Positions 56,242-64,000 of a stretch of DNA of 64,000 bases are shown one piece after another. Numbering within the stretch: position 1 is the first letter of the stretch; the number at the start of each line of letters is the position of its first letter. Location: NCBI GenBank assembly GCA_036251935.1, contig CP133967.1, positions 2,241,488-2,305,487 on the forward strand. Reading direction: 5' to 3'. The notes below the pieces were generated by a model that was not told where the DNA came from, made no database searches, and was given only the letters and a program-made list of their open reading frames with translations. The stretch is from Orbaceae bacterium lpD04 (GTDB lineage Bacteria > Pseudomonadota > Gammaproteobacteria > Enterobacterales > Orbaceae). The translations under genes and the position numbers were made by a program.

Positions 56242-59200
56242 TTAAAACTCAAATTGATAAATTAAATCAACAGTCTGATCGACGCCTGATACCGCTTCTA
56301 AATATAAGCGAGGCAATAATCGATAACGTAATGTGAATGTTGCCAGCGAGTCAAAAATACCGATCCCATATTTTAATTGTAAATTAGGTAAAATGTAACC
56401 ACTAACAACAACTTTTTGACTATCTCCCACACCTTGAGTATCTAAACTTAAATTTTTAATGCCAAATGTATTGCCGATATCACCAATAATTTGGCCACCT
56501 TGGGCGGTGCCTAAACCAATGAGTAAAGCTGTCATCATATCATTTTCACTCTGATCACCACTATCCAGCCCTTGCCCTCTAAGTAGGTATGATAATGCCT
56601 CTTGCTGTGACATTGCTGGCTCTGAAAATATTTCAACTTTAGGGTCATCAGCAAGCCCTGTAACGCGAATACCGGCAATAACGTTATTTTCAATAGATTC
56701 AGGATTTCGAATCGCTTCAATGTTAAGTCTTGGTTGGTCGGCAAGCCCAGCAAAAACGATCTCACCTTTACGAACGATCAGATCTTGCCCATAAGCGTGG
56801 AAACGGCCATCTGGAACAAATATTTGCCCATTTACCGTTAAGCCTTTGTTTGTTTGTGTCACATAAACACCGCCCGTTAGCCTTGCAACTAAGCCAAAAG
56901 CATCAACATTAACTTTATCACCTAAAGATACCAACACGCGGCTATTAATTTTTATCCCTAAGTCTTGTGGGGCAATCTCTTGCAAATTACTATCAAGCAT
57001 CACTTCATCCGATGACACATCAACAGTTGAAGGTGGAAGTGACTCAACTTTAATATTTGCCTTAGGAATTGTCACTTTACCAACCAAGTTGAGCTCATTT
57101 TGATTAGCATCAATACGAATATCGGGCACAATTGACATGGTTATCATCGGAGGGATGGTGACTTCAATCGCCGCACCCTTAACGGTTAAAAAAGCTTGCC
57201 AATTATTGATATTTTGCCAGTCTGCCTTACCATTAATATTAACGTTACCCGATTTGGTTTGCATCAGCCCTTTAAGCTCTGAAGATTTACCTTTAAAATC
57301 AATATCAATTACTATAGATTGAATATCAGCTGGTAATTGAGACACTTTAATATCACTATGCGATAGCGCAAATTTACCCGTAATGTAAGGGTCTAACAGT
57401 GTCCCTGAAAATTTCAAATTGGCATTAATAGCACCATTAGCATGCTCATTGTCATTGAGTAATGGATTAATAATTGAGAGCGATAATTGGTCAATAATCA
57501 CTTGCCCACTTAACCGTTTATTATCCGTTGGATCATCAACAACTATATTACCGTCAAATCGGCCAAACTCTTTCGTGCTAAACTTCCAATCAAGTTTTGC
57601 TTGTTTATCATTAATATTGACGTTAATAGCAAATAGATCAAATGGGATCGGTAACGTTTGTGAGGCTATTTGTTGACGAATGTAAACGTCATTACTATTT
57701 ATGCTGGCAACGATGGTCGGTATTTTATGAGCAGGATCCCATTTTATATTCGCCTTACCATATATCGTTCCGGCTAATTTGGTCTCGCCTTGATTGATTG
57801 ATTCAAATAAAGTCAAATCAATATTAGATAAAATAATATTTGCTTCACCACGATCGGCAATAATAACATTTTTGTCTAAGCAGATGTGTGATTCGTTGTC
57901 TACCCAGCAATGAGCACTGATGCTTGCTTGATTCGTATCTAGATTATATTTAAGATTAATCGGCTTATTAATTTGCCAGCTATTTTTAGGACTAAATGTG
58001 AGATTAGCGTCTGCAATGGATCCCTGCCACTCGGTTCTTTGTTTATTTAGTTGGCCGTTTAAGTTAATCGCACTTGAAACAGGTTTTCCTTTGACATTAA
58101 TCAGTAGATGATGATTTTGTTCATTACCGGAGAGTAAAATTTCTGCATTATCAACCGTTACATTTGGCATATCAAATTGGTTAGCCTGTATCTTGATATT
58201 ACCCGCTAATATATCACTATATTTTATATCTCCGGTCAAAGAACCTTGATGTAACTTAATATCTTGCCAAACAAAATTATCAATTACTAAATTACTTTTA
58301 ATGATCGGCTTGTCGATTGAACCATTGACTATCACCTGCCCTGTTATATTACCTTTTAGGTCTGGATCAATAACTTTAAGATCAGTCAGTTTTAAATCAG
58401 CAATTAAATTACTTTTTGTTGTCGAACCATTTAAATCGATGTGATTATTACCCAATGAGAGGTTAAACTTATCGGCAGAAATAAATTTACTTGAATTAAT
58501 CGCAATATTACCACTTGCATGTAAAGGAGCCTTATTAATATTACCATCTAATTGCATCTGATTTAGATTAACTATCCAAGATTTACCGTCAATAGAGCCG
58601 TTAGTTTTTAATTTACCGTCTAATTTAATTAAATAATCAGGTATTTCACGGCTTAAATCTATCTTATTAAAATCAATGCTCGCATCCCATTTTAGTGCTT
58701 GGCGCCAGCCAACTTTAGCCGATAAGTCAAATTCACCTTGCGGTAAGGTTGCTGAAATAGATTTAATATTAAAGGATTCATTGGTACCATCACTTTTCAT
58801 ATCAAATAATACTGATGGTAATCCGGTGCCATAAAAGTCACCTTTACTATTGAAATGGTAATTTTTGACAGAGCCAGACAAATCAAGATCGAAATTTTTT
58901 AACTGATACTCTGCTTTACCAAATATCGGCCATTGAATGGCCTTACCACTAATTTTTGCGGTTACTGGCATATAAGTCTCAACGAAATCAATTTGCGCAT
59001 CGATATCCGCTTGATTAAGCCCCTTAATTTGAGTTTTAGCTGATAATTTCCCTAACAATTGCCCCGTTATTTTACCGCTAATTTCAGTTTCACCCAGCTC
59101 ATCTTGCTGCTTTGTTTTAACATCAATATTAGCTGATACCGGCCATTTATCGCCGAGTGTGATGTTACCTGAAACTTTTACATCACCATTAGCATAAGGC

Positions 59201-60069
59201 GTTTTGGCTGTTGCTTGAACAAGCCTTGCATTAATATAATTATTTTCAGTACTCGCTTGAATAGTGACATTATTAAACTGGTAATCTTGACCACCAATAT
59301 GTAATAACCAATTATCACCTTTAAGGCTATTAACATAGATATCTAACGGAATATTAACCGTTGGTAATGCACTAATTAAAGGTTTATTAAAAATTTGATT
59401 GATTGTTTCACTAATTGATAAATTATCATTATTTGCATCTGTTTTAACCGGTTCGACATCAGTAGGTGTATCAGGGAAAATGGCTTTAACATCCATTGCC
59501 GTAGCAGGAAAAACATAAATTTTCTCATTTACCCAAGTCGCACGACCGTTAAATGAGGATAAATCAAAATGCATATCATCAACGTTTACTGATACATTAG
59601 TCAAAGACGCTTTTCGTAGTTCCATAGGCAATGGCATATTAATAACCGAGCGTGCGGTTTGCACTGGCTCTAAAGCCTCACTATCATCAGCAGGAAAGGC
59701 ATCTGTGTGGATATTGACGGTAATATCTTTTGCATCCAGATTTTTAATGCAAATTTTGCCCTCTATTAAGCATAAACCTGATAACGATAATGCCGCTTTT
59801 CCAACTTTGACATCAACCCCATCAAGCTCCATAGAGAAGCCTTCGATATTTAAATCATTAAGCGCGCCTGTTGCATGTTCTATTTTGATTTCAGGCATCA
59901 CTTTTTCAAGTACAGTGGTGATGATTTTAATACCTAAACTGGTATAAATTAAAATTAATAAAAAGCAAATTAGCACACTAAAAGTACACAGGACAATTAA
60001 ACTACTTTTTTTCCATTTACGAATACGTTTGATTCGCTTAACTTTTTTCAATCTTTTATGATTCGCCAT
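56242..60069 (-). CDS. tamB: TamB, inner-membrane part of the translocation and assembly module
   Basis: A 1275-residue AsmA-like protein that spans the periplasm and works with TamA in outer-membrane biogenesis and lipid transport. A basic N terminus (KRLKKVKRIKRIRKWKK) precedes one transmembrane helix (about 24-48). The long middle is beta-rich and repetitive, and the C-terminal DUF490 domain (GLADQPRLNIEAIRNPE, ending VDLIYQFEF) is conserved. E. coli TamB has 1259 residues. It starts 3 bp after tamA. Confidence 0.95.
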   Translation of the reverse strand: MANHKRLKKVKRIKRIRKWKKSSLIVLCTFSVLICFLLILIYTSLGIKIITTVLEKVMPEIKIEHATGALNDLNIEGFSMELDGVDVKVGKAALSLSGLCLIEGKICIKNLDAKDITVNIHTDAFPADDSEALEPVQTARSVINMPLPMELRKASLTNVSVNVDDMHFDLSSFNGRATWVNEKIYVFPATAMDVKAIFPDTPTDVEPVKTDANNDNLSISETINQIFNKPLISALPTVNIPLDIYVNSLKGDNWLLHIGGQDYQFNNVTIQASTENNYINARLVQATAKTPYANGDVKVSGNITLGDKWPVSANIDVKTKQQDELGETEISGKITGQLLGKLSAKTQIKGLNQADIDAQIDFVETYMPVTAKISGKAIQWPIFGKAEYQLKNFDLDLSGSVKNYHFNSKGDFYGTGLPSVLFDMKSDGTNESFNIKSISATLPQGEFDLSAKVGWRQALKWDASIDFNKIDLSREIPDYLIKLDGKLKTNGSIDGKSWIVNLNQMQLDGNINKAPLHASGNIAINSSKFISADKFNLSLGNNHIDLNGSTTKSNLIADLKLTDLKVIDPDLKGNITGQVIVNGSIDKPIIKSNLVIDNFVWQDIKLHQGSLTGDIKYSDILAGNIKIQANQFDMPNVTVDNAEILLSGNEQNHHLLINVKGKPVSSAINLNGQLNKQRTEWQGSIADANLTFSPKNSWQINKPINLKYNLDTNQASISAHCWVDNESHICLDKNVIIADRGEANIILSNIDLTLFESINQGETKLAGTIYGKANIKWDPAHKIPTIVASINSNDVYIRQQIASQTLPIPFDLFAINVNINDKQAKLDWKFSTKEFGRFDGNIVVDDPTDNKRLSGQVIIDQLSLSIINPLLNDNEHANGAINANLKFSGTLLDPYITGKFALSHSDIKVSQLPADIQSIVIDIDFKGKSSELKGLMQTKSGNVNINGKADWQNINNWQAFLTVKGAAIEVTIPPMITMSIVPDIRIDANQNELNLVGKVTIPKANIKVESLPPSTVDVSSDEVMLDSNLQEIAPQDLGIKINSRVLVSLGDKVNVDAFGLVARLTGGVYVTQTNKGLTVNGQIFVPDGRFHAYGQDLIVRKGEIVFAGLADQPRLNIEAIRNPESIENNVIAGIRVTGLADDPKVEIFSEPAMSQQEALSYLLRGQGLDSGDQSENDMMTALLIGLGTAQGGQIIGDIGNTFGIKNLSLDTQGVGDSQKVVVSGYILPNLQLKYGIGIFDSLATFTLRYRLLPRLYLEAVSGVDQTVDLIYQFEF

Positions 60070-60072
60070 ACT

Positions 60073-61791
60073 TTATAGCTCCGAGCCTAAACCAATATAA
60101 AAATGGACCGATGTTTTCGAATCATTGATTGGCGTTGCAATATCAAATTTAATTGGGCCAATTGGTGATGACCAGCGGATACCAACACCGACACCGGTAT
60201 GAAAATTGGTTTGGTCAAATTTATCAATGGCCTCGCCGCTATCAACAAATGTCGCTCCCCACCATGCGCCAGTAAAGTTATATTGGTACTCAAGGGAGCC
60301 TGTAATTAATTTTGATGCCCCTTTTAATTTACCAGCTTTATCTTCTGGCGATATTGATTGATAACTATAACCGCGGATGCTTCTATCCCCCCCAGCAAAG
60401 AATCGGAATGAAGGTGGTACACGGTCAAAATCACTTGCCTGGATAAAGCCAAAATTACCTCTAGCAATAAAGCGATTATCATCGCCAAGTGAACGGATCC
60501 AAACTTGTTGTAATTGGAAACGAACAAAATTAATATCAGAGCCCAGATCTTCCGCCGCAACCTCTAAAGAGTAGCGCTGTGAATCACCCCACATCGGGAA
60601 TAATTTACCATCACTTCTCGCTCGGGAAAAACTAAATGATGGGTAAAATAAAAAGGTTTTATAGCTATCACTGGCTTGGGTGAAGTTATCATACATGGTA
60701 TTTAAGCCAATCGATTTTTGCCAGCCCTCGAAGCTGTCCCAATTGCGCAAAACACCAAAGGTATAAGAATTCGAATAGGTATCATTATTATTAATTTTTT
60801 TATAGCCACCTTGTAGTGTGTAATAATCTTCTAATGGTGACTCGTATAGCGGGATCTTATAAACACCGGTGATCGATTGTTCTGGCGATGATAAAACAAG
60901 ATCACTTTGAAAACTATGGCCACGGCTATTAAGCCAAGGCTTATTCCAACTCAGCTTTCCTCTTGCACCATTATCAGTGGAAAAACCAATCCCAGCATCA
61001 ACAATGTTTTTTTTTCGAGGTGTTGTTATTACATGTATCGGTAATATTTTATCTTTATCTGCATCTTTAAATAGAGGAACGACAGTAACAGAACTAAACC
61101 AATTGGTTGAAGATAGGCGCCGACTAAGTAGTGAAAGTTGATCTGCTGTATAAGGTTCACCGTCTTTAAACGGCACAATTTTACTTAGGTAAGACTCACG
61201 AATATCTGATTTACTAAAAGTAACATGACCAAATTCGTACCTTTTTCCGGTGTTAAAGTCTATTTGCCAAAAAGCTTCATGCAAAGGATCGCTAACCGCG
61301 AGCTGATGTTTAGTCATATCAGCATCAAAATAACCTTTACGTAATGCTATGCTTTGTAAGCGTTTTTTAAAACTATCATATTCACCATGATTCAATATGC
61401 TGCCTTTTTTAGGCAAATCATGATCTAATAAATAGAGATAATCTTTATCTTTTGCGCCTTCGCCCGTAATATCAACGTCAACGCCTTCAATTAAAACAGG
61501 TTGCCCAGGATCAACAGTCACAACTAACCGATTCTCATCGGGTTCATTGTAGCTAAATGTTGGATTATAATAACCTAACGCACGTAGACTTTTCTCTATT
61601 TCACTTTCTAAATAACGTTTAAAATAAGGGGTATCGGTAATTCGCTCATCATCGATCATAGATAAACGTGCATCGACATTATCTTCCAACGCGCCTGACA
61701 AGCCCTTAACATCAAGTTTGAGCTTAGCTGATACAGCCGCTATCATAATAAACGATAAAATAATCGAAAGAATAATTCTTCGCACATTCAC
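60073..61791 (-). CDS. tamA: TamA, outer-membrane part of the translocation and assembly module
   Basis: A 572-residue Omp85-family protein with a signal peptide (about 1-22), three POTRA domains (to about 265) and a 16-strand beta-barrel. The conserved FFAGGDRSIRGYSYQSISP segment and C-terminal GIRWSSPIGPIKFDIATPI include the loop-6-type RGY motif. E. coli TamA has 577 residues. tamB follows immediately. Confidence 0.95.
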   Translation of the reverse strand: MNVRRIILSIILSFIMIAAVSAKLKLDVKGLSGALEDNVDARLSMIDDERITDTPYFKRYLESEIEKSLRALGYYNPTFSYNEPDENRLVVTVDPGQPVLIEGVDVDITGEGAKDKDYLYLLDHDLPKKGSILNHGEYDSFKKRLQSIALRKGYFDADMTKHQLAVSDPLHEAFWQIDFNTGKRYEFGHVTFSKSDIRESYLSKIVPFKDGEPYTADQLSLLSRRLSSTNWFSSVTVVPLFKDADKDKILPIHVITTPRKKNIVDAGIGFSTDNGARGKLSWNKPWLNSRGHSFQSDLVLSSPEQSITGVYKIPLYESPLEDYYTLQGGYKKINNNDTYSNSYTFGVLRNWDSFEGWQKSIGLNTMYDNFTQASDSYKTFLFYPSFSFSRARSDGKLFPMWGDSQRYSLEVAAEDLGSDINFVRFQLQQVWIRSLGDDNRFIARGNFGFIQASDFDRVPPSFRFFAGGDRSIRGYSYQSISPEDKAGKLKGASKLITGSLEYQYNFTGAWWGATFVDSGEAIDKFDQTNFHTGVGVGIRWSSPIGPIKFDIATPINDSKTSVHFYIGLGSEL

Positions 61792-61904
61792 TCCATAATG
61801 CCTAACTAAAATGATTTAGCATTAAAAATACAACTTAAACTTATTACCAATAATTATGAGTTCTTTGACCTATCTTTTAGTCAAAAAGTTCATTTCAAAC
61901 TAAA

Positions 61905-62441
61905 TTATTCTTCTAGTACAACATGGCCAATATAAGGAAGGTGGCGATAATGCTGAGCATAATCAATACCATAACCAACAACAAATTCATCTGGAATTGA
62001 AAATCCAATGTACTTAACTGGCACCGGAACTTCACGACGAGACGGTTTATCTAATAATGTACAAATATTTAAACTTCTTGGTCCACGTAGTTCAAGCAGT
62101 TCTTTAACTTTACTTAACGTATTACCGGTATCAATAATATCTTCTACAATTAATACATCTTTACCACGAATATCTTCATCAAGATCTTTCAAAATTTTGA
62201 CATCACGGTTGCTATTCATCGCGCTGCCATAACTTGAAGCAGTCATAAAGTCCACCTCATGACCTACAGTAATGGCACGGCTTAAATCCGCCATAAAAAT
62301 AAATGAGCCTCGTAATAATCCAATCAAGACTAATTCATTGTTACTATCTTTATAATCATTATTAATTTGCTGCCCTAACGCTTGTACTCTTTTTTTAATA
62401 TCTTGTTCAGATATCATCACTTCAACACTATGTTTTTTCAT
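61905..62441 (-). CDS. hpt: Hypoxanthine phosphoribosyltransferase
   Basis: Salvages hypoxanthine to IMP using PRPP. From the ATG at 62441 it has 178 residues, the E. coli length; the frame continues 14 codons further upstream but without family similarity. The PRPP-binding motif is [14 protein letters not shown], and the C-terminal [20 protein letters not shown] is conserved. It stands alone and divergent from xseB. Confidence 0.95.
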   Translation of the reverse strand: MKKHSVEVMISEQDIKKRVQALGQQINNDYKDSNNELVLIGLLRGSFIFMADLSRAITVGHEVDFMTASSYGSAMNSNRDVKILKDLDEDIRGKDVLIVEDIIDTGNTLSKVKELLELRGPRSLNICTLLDKPSRREVPVPVKYIGFSIPDEFVVGYGIDYAQHYRHLPYIGHVVLEE

Positions 62442-62747
62442 CTTTAGACCAATCTCGTATATAAACGCGACAAATTCTATCAATATTTACTTATAAATCA
62501 TAGTAAAGTTATAACAACTGACAAAATAATCTTCACTTCTTTAAATTTTAAATCAATCATGACGGTTAATTAACTAAAAATTAAAACAATTTAATATTTT
62601 TCAAAAACATAAAATATATAATAAAAATTGCGTTAGATTAACTTTACACACTTTTTTATTTAAATTGCGGAATAATTATTTGACAAAATCTATAACTTCG
62701 ATGGAATTGAGTATATACTAACCGCCAGTAAAAGTAGGAGATAGAAT
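62442..62747. other. 306-bp divergent region between hpt and xseB
   Basis: Very AT-rich. A perfect TTGACA lies at 62680-62685 but the TATACT at 62714-62719 is 28 bp away, too far to be its -10. I assign no promoter. No gene seen. Confidence 0.45.
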
Positions 62748-62990
62748 ATGGCTAAAGCGCGTGAGAAAGTACCCTCTTTTGAAGAAATACTTAAAGAATT
62801 AGAAAATGTTGTTAGCAAATTAGAGCTGGGTAATTTGCCTTTAGATGAAGCCTTAAATGAATTTGAAAAAGGCGTCAAATTATCGAAGCAAGGCCAAGTT
62901 CAGTTACAAAATGCCGAGCAAAGAATTCAAATATTACTTACCGAGAGCAGTGATGCACAGTTAACTGACTTTGTTGATTCTGCCAATTAA
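62748..62990 (+). CDS. xseB: Exonuclease VII small subunit
   Basis: An 80-residue helical subunit of the single-strand-specific exonuclease VII. Family sequence [20 protein letters not shown] followed by [17 protein letters not shown] is clear. TAGGAG lies 7 nt before the ATG. It leads xseB-ispA-dxs, as in E. coli. xseA is not in the window. Confidence 0.97.
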   Translation: MAKAREKVPSFEEILKELENVVSKLELGNLPLDEALNEFEKGVKLSKQGQVQLQNAEQRIQILLTESSDAQLTDFVDSAN

Positions 62991-63005
62991 TACTAAATTG
63001 TGATT

Positions 63006-63890
63006 ATGGATAATTCATTTATTAAGTTACATGAACAATATAGCCAAAGAGTAAATCAATTATTGGCTAATTGCATGGAAAATATTGACGCTTCTTTGTT
63101 AAAAGAGGCAATGCAATACAGCTTACTTGCAGGTGGCAAGCGCATTCGTCCTTTTTTAGTTTATGCAACTGGGCAAATGTTTGATTGTATGCTTGAAAAG
63201 CTTGATTCCTCAGCTATGGCTATAGAAGCTATCCATACCTATTCGCTAATTCATGATGATTTACCAGCCATGGATAACGATGAATTAAGACGAGGCATGC
63301 CGACATGTCATATCAAATATGGCGAAGCTACGGCAATTTTAGCTGGTGATGCCTTACAATCTTTTGGATATTCATTAATCGCTCAAGATCCTTATTTGCC
63401 AGATAGTAATAAAATCTTAATGCTGCAAGAGCTTTCTGCTGCAAGTGGCATATCTGGAATGTGTTTAGGGCAATCACTTGACCTGCAAGCAGAGCATAAT
63501 ATCATTACCATTGATGAGCTTGATCAAATTCATATATATAAAACTGGCGCATTAATTAAAGCCGCCGTGCGCTTTGGTATGTTTGCTGTAGGTGATAAAG
63601 CAATGCAATATCAATCAGCACTCGATAATTATGCGCATTGCATCGGGCTTGCGTTCCAAATTCAAGATGATATTTTAGATGTTATTGGCAATAAAAATAT
63701 AATGGGTAAAAATCAAGGTATGGATAAACAACTGGCTAAAAATACGTATACCTCATTAATTGGCCTTGAAAAATCGATACAAACTTGTCAGCATCTTTAT
63801 CGGCAAGCTATCGAGGCATTAGATAAAATACCTTATAATAGCAAGGCATTGCGTCAATTAGCTGATTTTATTATTACCCGAAATAGTTAA
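63006..63890 (+). CDS. ispA: Farnesyl diphosphate synthase
   Basis: Condenses isopentenyl diphosphate with allylic diphosphates to give farnesyl diphosphate for quinones and undecaprenyl phosphate. The first Asp-rich motif is in IHDDLPAMDNDELRRG and the second in QIQDDILDVIGN; GGKRIRPFLVYAT is also conserved. I start at the ATG at 63006; a GTG at 63000 is possible, and no strong ribosome site separates them, suggesting coupling to xseB 15 bp upstream. Confidence 0.96.
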   Translation: MDNSFIKLHEQYSQRVNQLLANCMENIDASLLKEAMQYSLLAGGKRIRPFLVYATGQMFDCMLEKLDSSAMAIEAIHTYSLIHDDLPAMDNDELRRGMPTCHIKYGEATAILAGDALQSFGYSLIAQDPYLPDSNKILMLQELSAASGISGMCLGQSLDLQAEHNIITIDELDQIHIYKTGALIKAAVRFGMFAVGDKAMQYQSALDNYAHCIGLAFQIQDDILDVIGNKNIMGKNQGMDKQLAKNTYTSLIGLEKSIQTCQHLYRQAIEALDKIPYNSKALRQLADFIITRNS

Positions 63891-63928
63891 TTTACTTTGT
63901 CATTAAATAGAGAAGTTAAAATAGTAAA

Positions 63929-64000
63929 ATGAACCTTGATAATTATCCATTACTTAAAGAGATTAATTCACCAAAAGATTTAAGGCGTTATCTTGTTAAC
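63929..64000 (+). CDS. dxs: 1-deoxy-D-xylulose-5-phosphate synthase, 3'-truncated by window edge
   Basis: Only 24 codons are visible: the frame begins MNLDNYPLLKEINSPKDLRR, which fits the Dxs N terminus, and it follows xseB-ispA as in E. coli. The enzyme makes the first intermediate of the non-mevalonate isoprenoid pathway. AGAGAAG lies upstream. Confidence 0.85.
   Translation, partial: MNLDNYPLLKEINSPKDLRRYLVN

Noticed and set aside
62680-62719. TTGACA and TATACT as a promoter for xseB
   Set aside because: They are 28 bp apart, far outside the 15-19 bp range.

Overview
The window is about one-third G+C and reads as a chromosomal segment of a gammaproteobacterium. Most genes match Escherichia coli homologues at close to full length (SpoT, RecG, OxyR with Cys199/Cys208, LexA, PagP, RecB, TamAB, ArgCBGH). 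The AT-rich composition together with reduced enteric synteny suggests the Orbaceae (Gilliamella/Orbus/Frischella group) or a close relative; this placement is inference from gene content, not a phylogeny.

Layout. 1-4.1 kb: spoT (5' end outside the window) and recG. 4.1-8.5 kb: a YiaD-type lipoprotein, a two-gene DNA-repair-type operon (radical SAM + DUF4130) under a consensus LexA box, and a divergent AraC regulator/periplasmic PEBP pair. 8.7-13 kb: pmbA-sulP-yfaY, divergent from darP and ppa. 14.3-21 kb: fabR, oxyR and arginine biosynthesis argC-argB-argG-argH, with a textbook tandem ARG box upstream of argC. 21.1-30.5 kb: an accessory island. 30.5-39.3 kb: an EamA exporter/TetR pair, clpB, an MscS-family channel, pagP, a membrane ORF behind lexA, lexA, sstT. 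39.4-46.3 kb: a metabolic cluster with a DeoR-PfkB fusion, a GATase-like protein, a DUF606 transporter, a phosphotriesterase-like enzyme, a MetE-like methyltransferase and an MFS transporter. 46.3-64 kb: a secreted GH3 enzyme, recB, sixA, yfcZ, kup, yecH, tamB-tamA, hpt, xseB-ispA and the first 24 codons of dxs.

The most unusual part is the 21.1-30.5 kb island. Five copies of a roughly 40-bp sequence, all in the same orientation (21151, 24289, 27321, 29037, 30462), divide it into four segments, each carrying its own gene set: (1) a DUF4917 SIR2-like protein, an Imm7-type immunity gene and a decayed CdiA-like/orphan toxin tip; (2) an intact polymorphic toxin with an Ntox50-like tip and a probable immunity gene; (3) a GT1 glycosyltransferase; (4) a DUF2892 membrane protein, an ECF sigma factor and an AhpD-like protein. 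I saw no integrase, transposase or tRNA beside it. The toxin genes of segments 1 and 2 share about 94%-identical DNA, which would allow tip exchange.

Other points: the uncharacterised radical-SAM/DUF4130 pair looks SOS-controlled, and lexA itself has two boxes and a downstream unknown membrane gene in the dinF position. ArgG carries a histone-H1-like Lys/Ala tail. The DeoR-PfkB gene is preceded by three 10-bp helically phased repeats. yfcZ and sixA are adjacent, consistent with loss of fadI-fadJ. No rRNA, tRNA, CRISPR array, IS element or prophage was recognised.
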